Below, in pieces: positions 59,787 through 64,000 of a stretch of DNA of 64,000 nucleotides. The stretch's first letter is position 1. Each line of letters begins with the position of its first letter. Made by a program: the position numbers and the translations under genes. The DNA is taken from NCBI RefSeq assembly GCF_023805255.1, contig NZ_JAMSCK010000006.1, positions 62,001-126,000 of the forward strand, in the 5' to 3' direction. The notes under the pieces were generated by a model that saw nothing but the letters and a program-made list of their open reading frames with translations, did no database searches and was not told the origin of the DNA. This stretch comes from Gramella jeungdoensis (GTDB lineage Bacteria > Bacteroidota > Bacteroidia > Flavobacteriales > Flavobacteriaceae).

Positions 59787-60334
59787 ACTTCTTTCTCTAT
59801 TTTTACCTTATGCTCTTCAAGAATATGCAGGTACCTGTCTGAAGAAAAGTCGGTGACCAGGAATTCCTGTATCCTTTTCTTTTTCATGTTTTTCTTTTTA
59901 ATGCTCTTCGCAAAACGCCTAATCTGGTTATCATTTTTGAGAATAAGGCCGGGTACCTCAATAGATTTGCCATTTTTATCTTTAGCGACCATAGTGAAAT
60001 ACGAAGAATTACAATGCTTTACATTTCCGTTCTGGATATTCTCAGCTTCTACCCGAATGCCTATTACCATGGAACTACGACCTACATAATTAACGGATGC
60101 TTTCATGGTTACAAGCTCTCCTATTTCAATGGGTCTTAGAAAATCAACTGTATCAACACTGGCGGTAACACAATAGGCTCCGGAATGTTTAGATGCACAG
60201 GCAAAAGCGATCTGGTCCATGAGAGAAAGGATGTAACCTCCATGTATCTTTCCGTTGAAATTGGAATGGGAGGGTAGCATCAATTCTGAAATTATCACAT
60301 GGCTCTCTTCTACGGTCTTATAATCTTTTTGCAT
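59783..60334 (-). CDS. Hotdog-fold acyl-CoA thioesterase (YciA/ACOT type)
   Basis: A 183-residue protein with the hotdog signature: HSNFNGKIHGGYILSLMDQIAFACASKH (catalytic region with Asn and Asp), then VDTVDFLRPIEIGELVTM and SSYFTMVAKDKNGKSIEVP. It hydrolyses acyl-CoA to free acid. It is two bases downstream of the small membrane protein gene and overlaps the symporter gene by four bases, part of the operon headed by rmuC. The long basic C-terminal extension (~45 residues, SIKKKNMKKKRIQ) is unusual. Confidence 0.92.
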   Translation of the reverse strand: MQKDYKTVEESHVIISELMLPSHSNFNGKIHGGYILSLMDQIAFACASKHSGAYCVTASVDTVDFLRPIEIGELVTMKASVNYVGRSSMVIGIRVEAENIQNGNVKHCNSSYFTMVAKDKNGKSIEVPGLILKNDNQIRRFAKSIKKKNMKKKRIQEFLVTDFSSDRYLHILEEHKVKIEKEV

Positions 60335-60336
60335 GG

Positions 60337-60702
60337 TTATTTTCTAAAATGCGGACTTTCTGATTTTTCCACATCGGTTATAAAATATTTTGTGTCTCCC
60401 CAGAAGAAAAAGGTGTCAAATCGCTCAATATAGGTGAGCTTTACATAATTGCCTTCGTATTCCTGGAGTTTTTTAATTACGTCATCATTTTTATCCAGTA
60501 CCGAAAACTGAAATATCTGCGCCCCGCTGATTCCCTGGCTAATTTCACCTTCCCAGGTCTTGGAGATTACTCCTTTCCGGCTGAATTTGATCAATTCCCC
60601 GCTTCGTGTTCCTTCGCTATAAGGAACAAAATAGATAAAGGCATAATATAAAAGCCAGAGAACGAATACTCCGCCGAGTATATATAAAAGGGTCTTTTTC
60701 AT
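60337..60702 (-). CDS. Small membrane-anchored protein of unknown function
   Basis: A 121-residue protein with one hydrophobic N-terminal segment (about 5-26) and a beta-rich remainder (GTRSGELIKFSRKGVISKTWEGE, NDDVIKKLQEYEGNYVKLTYIE, FFFWGDTKYFITDVE). Homologues carry misleading names such as 6-phosphogluconate dehydrogenase in some annotations; no dehydrogenase motif is visible. Middle of the rmuC operon with one-base spacing to the serine hydrolase. Confidence 0.85.
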   Translation of the reverse strand: MKKTLLYILGGVFVLWLLYYAFIYFVPYSEGTRSGELIKFSRKGVISKTWEGEISQGISGAQIFQFSVLDKNDDVIKKLQEYEGNYVKLTYIERFDTFFFWGDTKYFITDVEKSESPHFRK

Positions 60703-60703
60703 T

Positions 60704-61843
60704 CTAGATATTCTTATAGACTAAGTTGAGAAAATCTTCCAGTTTTGATGGTTCAAGCCATCTTGTTACGATCACCATTTTGTTTTTCTGATCTATAATG
60801 ATGAAATTTCCTCCAAAACCGGCGGCATAGAAGATATCTGTATCGATATTTTCCATATTTCGATCTCCCTCTGAATTAAGCCACCACATATATCCATAAT
60901 TCGGATTTGGTGTTGAAGGTTGCATGGCTTCTGTAATCAGGTCTTCTGAGATCAATTCCTTTTCGTTCCATTTTCCATTATTCATGAATAAAAGACCAAA
61001 CCTCGCCATGTCTTCAGTGTTTATAAACATTCCTCCGCCTGAATGACCTCCGCCGCTCACAGATTGCATTTTAAGACCGTCTATGGTGGTCCATGAATTT
61101 TCATATCCAAACCACCTCCAGCTTTGAGAAGAGCCGATAGGATCCATGATATTCTTTTTCAGTACTTTTGGTAATGGCATTCTGAATACATTTAAGAGCG
61201 AATAGGCAAGTACATTCACTCGAACATCATTGTATTTAAAATAAGTTCCAGGTTCGTGTAGTTCTCGGGACCTCCATTCATCTATGCTTTGATCCTGTGG
61301 AGGCCTGTCGGCCCAGTCGAATCCTCCCCATAGCTGGCCGCTCCAGTCGGAATTTTGATGAAGCAGATGTTTCCATGTGATCTTCGAATTATGTTCCCCT
61401 TCAAAAGTGTCATCCCAAACATAGTTTACCACAGGCTCCTCAAAATCTTTAATTAGATTCTTGTCTCTCGCGATCAAGGCTGTTGTTGAAAGGAAACTTT
61501 TGGTAACACTGAAAGTCATATCCACTCTTTTGGTGTCTCCCCATTTTGCAACCAGATATCCATTCTTCAAGATCATTCCTGCCGGGCCGCCTCTCCTTTT
61601 AGTAGGTCCAAGGATTTCGTGATAAGGTTCGTGTTCAAAACCTTTTAAAATGGCCTGTCTGAGGTCTTTTGAGCCTGAGTATTCGTTAGCTTTAGCGAAA
61701 TTGACGGCTTCAGAGAAATCCAGTTCAAATTCGGAAGACTGTTTTTCCTGCCATTCCCCTGCCGGTGGAAAGTAGATCTCCTGGGCGGTTAACTGGCATA
61801 GGAAAAGAAATAATACTGTGGTTAAAATGGTAGTTTTTATCAT
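60704..61843 (-). CDS. Secreted serine hydrolase (beta-lactamase/PBP class C family)
   Basis: A 379-residue protein with a signal peptide (about 1-20). SxxK motif at S112-V-T-K115, Y204-N205 as the YxN-type motif, and a late HSGGGMFINT block in place of KTG. It belongs to the serine beta-lactamase-like esterases/peptidases (class C type), which can be esterases rather than lactamases. Periplasmic or surface location. Overlaps the end of rmuC by four bases. Confidence 0.9.
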   Translation of the reverse strand: MIKTTILTTVLFLFLCQLTAQEIYFPPAGEWQEKQSSEFELDFSEAVNFAKANEYSGSKDLRQAILKGFEHEPYHEILGPTKRRGGPAGMILKNGYLVAKWGDTKRVDMTFSVTKSFLSTTALIARDKNLIKDFEEPVVNYVWDDTFEGEHNSKITWKHLLHQNSDWSGQLWGGFDWADRPPQDQSIDEWRSRELHEPGTYFKYNDVRVNVLAYSLLNVFRMPLPKVLKKNIMDPIGSSQSWRWFGYENSWTTIDGLKMQSVSGGGHSGGGMFINTEDMARFGLLFMNNGKWNEKELISEDLITEAMQPSTPNPNYGYMWWLNSEGDRNMENIDTDIFYAAGFGGNFIIIDQKNKMVIVTRWLEPSKLEDFLNLVYKNI

Positions 61844-63267
61844 CTAAGATCTAGAGTTTGGTTTTCAGATTCTTCTTCCTCTTCATCTTCGATCTCCCCG
61901 CGGTTCAAGAGTTTCTGGTCGATTTGTTTACTGGCTTTTGCTCCCAGTTTTTTCAGTTTCTCGACTCTTCGTATAAGATTTCCTTTACCGGTGAGCTTTT
62001 TCATGGCGCCTTCATAAGAATTCTGAACGGTCCCTATCTGGCGGCCAATCTTCAGAAGTTCGTCAGTGAGGTTGGTGAACGAATCGTAAAGCGCTCCTGC
62101 CTGGGTAGCGATCTGTATCGCGTTCTGTTTTTGCTTCTCGTTCTGCCACATACTATCGATCGTTTTAAGGACCGCAAGAAGGGTGGTAGGCGTAACAATA
62201 ATGATATTCTTTTCAAAGGCATCACTGTACAGGGACGGATATTCATTGGAAGCGATGGCGAAAGCTGCTTCTATCGGGATGAAAAGCAATACAAAGTCAG
62301 GGCTTTCCATCTGGTATAGAGAGTGGTAATTCTTATTACTCAGTTCGTTAACTCGATTTTTTACAGAAATAAGGTGATTTTTAAGGTGAGACTTCTTATC
62401 ATCTTCATCTGTTTCGTTGATGTAGCGTTCATAAGCATTCAGTGAAACTTTGGAGTCTACCACCATCTTCTTGTCGCCCGGCAAATGAATGATCACATCG
62501 GGCATTACTCTTTTTCCATCTTCGGTATTGAAGCTTTGCTGAACAAAATATTCGCTGTCTTTTTGCAGGCCACTGCGTTCCAGGACCCTCTCAAGTACCA
62601 TCTCTCCCCAGTTACCCTGCATTTTGGTGTCGCCTTTAAGGGCTTTGGTGAGGTTGGTAGCATCCTCACTTATTTTAAGGCTTTGCTCATTCAGGAATTT
62701 CAGTTTTTCTCCCAGTTCGGCATGTCTTTTAACCGATTCCGAATCGCTTTTATTTACTTTTTCCTCAAATTCCTTGATCTTTTTCTGAAGCGGGTCCAGA
62801 ATGCTTTCGATATTCTGTTTATTAAGATTGGTAAACTTCTCCGATTTCTGATCGAGTATCTTATTCGCAAGATTCTCAAATTCCTTGGTGAATTTTTCCT
62901 GGAGTTTTTCTACCTCGGCTTTTTGCTCCTCATTCTTTTCCTGAAGATTATTGAATTCTGAAATTTTTCGGGTAAGCTCCAGGCTGATGTTTTCCTTTTC
63001 CCTCCTTATTTCCTCTCTTTCTTTCTCGATCTTTTCAATATCGCCAGCCGCTTCATTTTTAAGTTGTTGAATCTCTTCTTTGTGATTTTCTAACTCACTG
63101 TTTATTTGATTTTTAAGATCTTCTATCTGAATTGATAGTTGAGAGTTTCTTTCTTCAAGTCTTCCGGTCTCGTTTTTAGATTTAAGACCCGAAATGAGTT
63201 TACCTATATAAACTCCGATCCCCAGAGCCACAATAAAAATTAAACTAATGAGAAGGTATTCGTTCAT
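61840..63267 (-). CDS. rmuC: DNA recombination protein RmuC
   Basis: A 475-residue protein: an N-terminal membrane helix (about 4-24), a long coiled coil (about 30-200; runs of Glu/Lys/Gln such as KEEIQQLKNEAAG), and the RmuC domain with KGDTKMQGNWGEMVLERVLERSGL, PDVIIHLPGDKKMVVDSKVSL and VTPTTLLAVLKTI. The family is implicated in limiting inversions between short repeats and has nuclease-like folds. It is the first gene of the five-gene operon. Glu/acid-rich C-terminus (EIEDEEEEES). Confidence 0.95.
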   Translation of the reverse strand: MNEYLLISLIFIVALGIGVYIGKLISGLKSKNETGRLEERNSQLSIQIEDLKNQINSELENHKEEIQQLKNEAAGDIEKIEKEREEIRREKENISLELTRKISEFNNLQEKNEEQKAEVEKLQEKFTKEFENLANKILDQKSEKFTNLNKQNIESILDPLQKKIKEFEEKVNKSDSESVKRHAELGEKLKFLNEQSLKISEDATNLTKALKGDTKMQGNWGEMVLERVLERSGLQKDSEYFVQQSFNTEDGKRVMPDVIIHLPGDKKMVVDSKVSLNAYERYINETDEDDKKSHLKNHLISVKNRVNELSNKNYHSLYQMESPDFVLLFIPIEAAFAIASNEYPSLYSDAFEKNIIIVTPTTLLAVLKTIDSMWQNEKQKQNAIQIATQAGALYDSFTNLTDELLKIGRQIGTVQNSYEGAMKKLTGKGNLIRRVEKLKKLGAKASKQIDQKLLNRGEIEDEEEEESENQTLDLR

Positions 63268-63345
63268 GAAATTGGCGGTTTTTCCAAAGATACTTATTTA
63301 AGAATTTTATAGAAGAGAGTCAGTAAAAATTTATAAATGATCTAA

Positions 63346-63371
63346 TGTCACATCGAGCGGAGTGGAGGTGT
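63346..63371. repeat. Solo half of a REP-like repeat
   Basis: TGTCACATCGAGCGGAGTGG (63346-63365) continues AGGTGT. This form (TGTCA-x-x-TCGAGCGGAG) is a repeat type I recall as scattered in Flavobacteriaceae genomes. It has no partner arm nearby. Confidence 0.5.
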
Positions 63372-63376
63372 AGAAT

Positions 63377-64000
63377 TTATTTTATTTTAAAACTGGAAGA
63401 CTCTTTATCAAAATGGATCAGATGACTGGGGAAGAGGTCGTTGAAGGTTTCAGAGTTTATGAGATCTAAAGGTTTGCCATAGAGCGCCTTTTTGTCCTTC
63501 AGAATAAGAAGTTTGTCGCATAACTGTAGAGCCAGGTTTATTTCGTGCGATGCGAACAAAATAGCCTTATTGGTTTCCCGGCTAAGTTGCTGCAGTAGTT
63601 TAAGGACATAGGCTTTATGATAAAGGTCAAGATGAGTAGTAGGTTCATCTAAAATGATGAGTGAAGTGTCCTGGGCCAAGGCGCGGGCAATTAACACCTT
63701 TTGAAATTGCCCATCACTTAGTTCATGACATTTTTTACTCTTTATATCCTCGATGTTGACCAGCTTAATGGCGTGCATTACTTTTTTCAGGTCATTCTTG
63801 TTGAGTTTTCCTATCCAGTTGGTATATGGCTGACGACCAAGGGCAACCAGTTCCATGACGCTAAGGTTCTTTGAGATCAGTTGCTCGGTCAATACCAGGC
63901 TGATGTTTTTAGAAAGTTCCGAAACATCGGTTTTAGCAAGATTTTTTTCAGAAATAAAAACCTGTCCTTTAATTATTTGCTGTATCCCGCTTAAAGTTCT
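63377..64000 (-). CDS. FecE-like ABC transporter ATPase, N-terminus cut by window edge
   Basis: The frame is open from 64000 to the stop at 63377 (about 207 residues visible); the Walker A region lies just beyond the right edge, as the visible part begins with RTLSGIQ, the sequence that follows it in this family. Visible: the Q-loop (SLVLTEQ), ABC signature LSDGQFQ (variant of LSGGQ), Walker B LIILDEPTTHLD, D-loop and switch His in FASHEINLAL. This pattern matches FecE/BtuD-type ATPases for iron-siderophore, haem or cobalamin import. Partner permease and binding protein would lie outside the window. Confidence 0.9.
   Translation of the reverse strand, partial: RTLSGIQQIIKGQVFISEKNLAKTDVSELSKNISLVLTEQLISKNLSVMELVALGRQPYTNWIGKLNKNDLKKVMHAIKLVNIEDIKSKKCHELSDGQFQKVLIARALAQDTSLIILDEPTTHLDLYHKAYVLKLLQQLSRETNKAILFASHEINLALQLCDKLLILKDKKALYGKPLDLINSETFNDLFPSHLIHFDKESSSFKIK

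Overview
The window looks like chromosomal DNA of a marine-type member of the Flavobacteriaceae (Bacteroidota), most like the Gramella/Christiangramia group. This is judged from memory of protein families, not from a search. The evidence is: moderate-to-low GC; promoters of the Bacteroidota type (TTTG, about 19 bases, TAnnTTTG) before many genes; few Shine-Dalgarno sites; lipoproteins starting MKR/MKK with a Cys at residue 15-20; type-B L31; CarB without its C-terminal regulatory domain; and family-typical neighbours (rpmH-carB, a MarR-hydroxyacyl-CoA dehydrogenase-thiolase-acyl-CoA dehydrogenase operon, PurL of 1220 residues). No tRNA, rRNA, CRISPR array, transposase or phage module was seen. 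Apart from one AT-rich gene near 22.5-24 kb, gene content is compact and mostly housekeeping.

Layout. 1-8 kb: tightly packed + operon of two giant FG-GAP/ASPIC proteins (the first cut by the window edge), a vanadium-haloperoxidase-type lipoprotein and a membrane-anchored START/GyrI-like protein. 8-10 kb: divergent diacylglycerol-kinase-like and App1-like phosphatidate-phosphatase genes. 10-17 kb: minus-strand envelope and stress genes (sortilin/BNR protein, PRC-barrel, small membrane protein, dienelactone hydrolase, M28 peptidase, YtxH). 17-22.4 kb: trehalose/osmotic region, with a trehalose-6-phosphate synthase/phosphatase fusion divergent from a GH15 glucoamylase/trehalase-like enzyme, then an MscS channel. 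22.5-24 kb: AT-rich orphan TPR membrane protein. 24-33 kb: fatty-acid oxidation operon with two small four-helix-bundle (S23/Avd-like) genes between the enzymes, headed by a MarR gene with an 18-bp palindrome in its promoter, and preceded by an acyl-CoA ligase gene.

33-42.3 kb: purL, a lipoprotein, a REP/MITE-like inverted repeat, an RsmB-type RNA methyltransferase, a BNR/YCF48-type lipoprotein, an ECF sigma / membrane protein / Spy-like operon, and a 396-bp intergenic region with strong hairpins and a possible small RNA. 42.3-47.5 kb: operon of a DUF4199 protein, GT2 glycosyltransferase, phosphohexomutase and MsbA-like exporter, plausibly envelope glycan/lipid assembly. 47.5-55.4 kb: rpmE, GlmU-like protein, mtaB, small GNAT-like protein, pirin, alpha/beta hydrolase, lytic transglycosylase, thioredoxin-fold protein, TPR protein and rpmH (L34, 52 residues). 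55.4-64 kb: carB, DUF423 protein, a five-gene minus operon (rmuC, serine hydrolase, small membrane protein, thioesterase, bile-acid-type symporter) and a truncated FecE-like ABC ATPase.

I did not find a clear, wholly new multi-gene system. The best candidates for closer study are the MarR operator in the fatty-acid operon, the paired S23/Avd-like genes in that operon, the haloperoxidase/FG-GAP/START operon, the hairpin-rich 41.6-41.8 kb region, and the AT-rich TPR gene.
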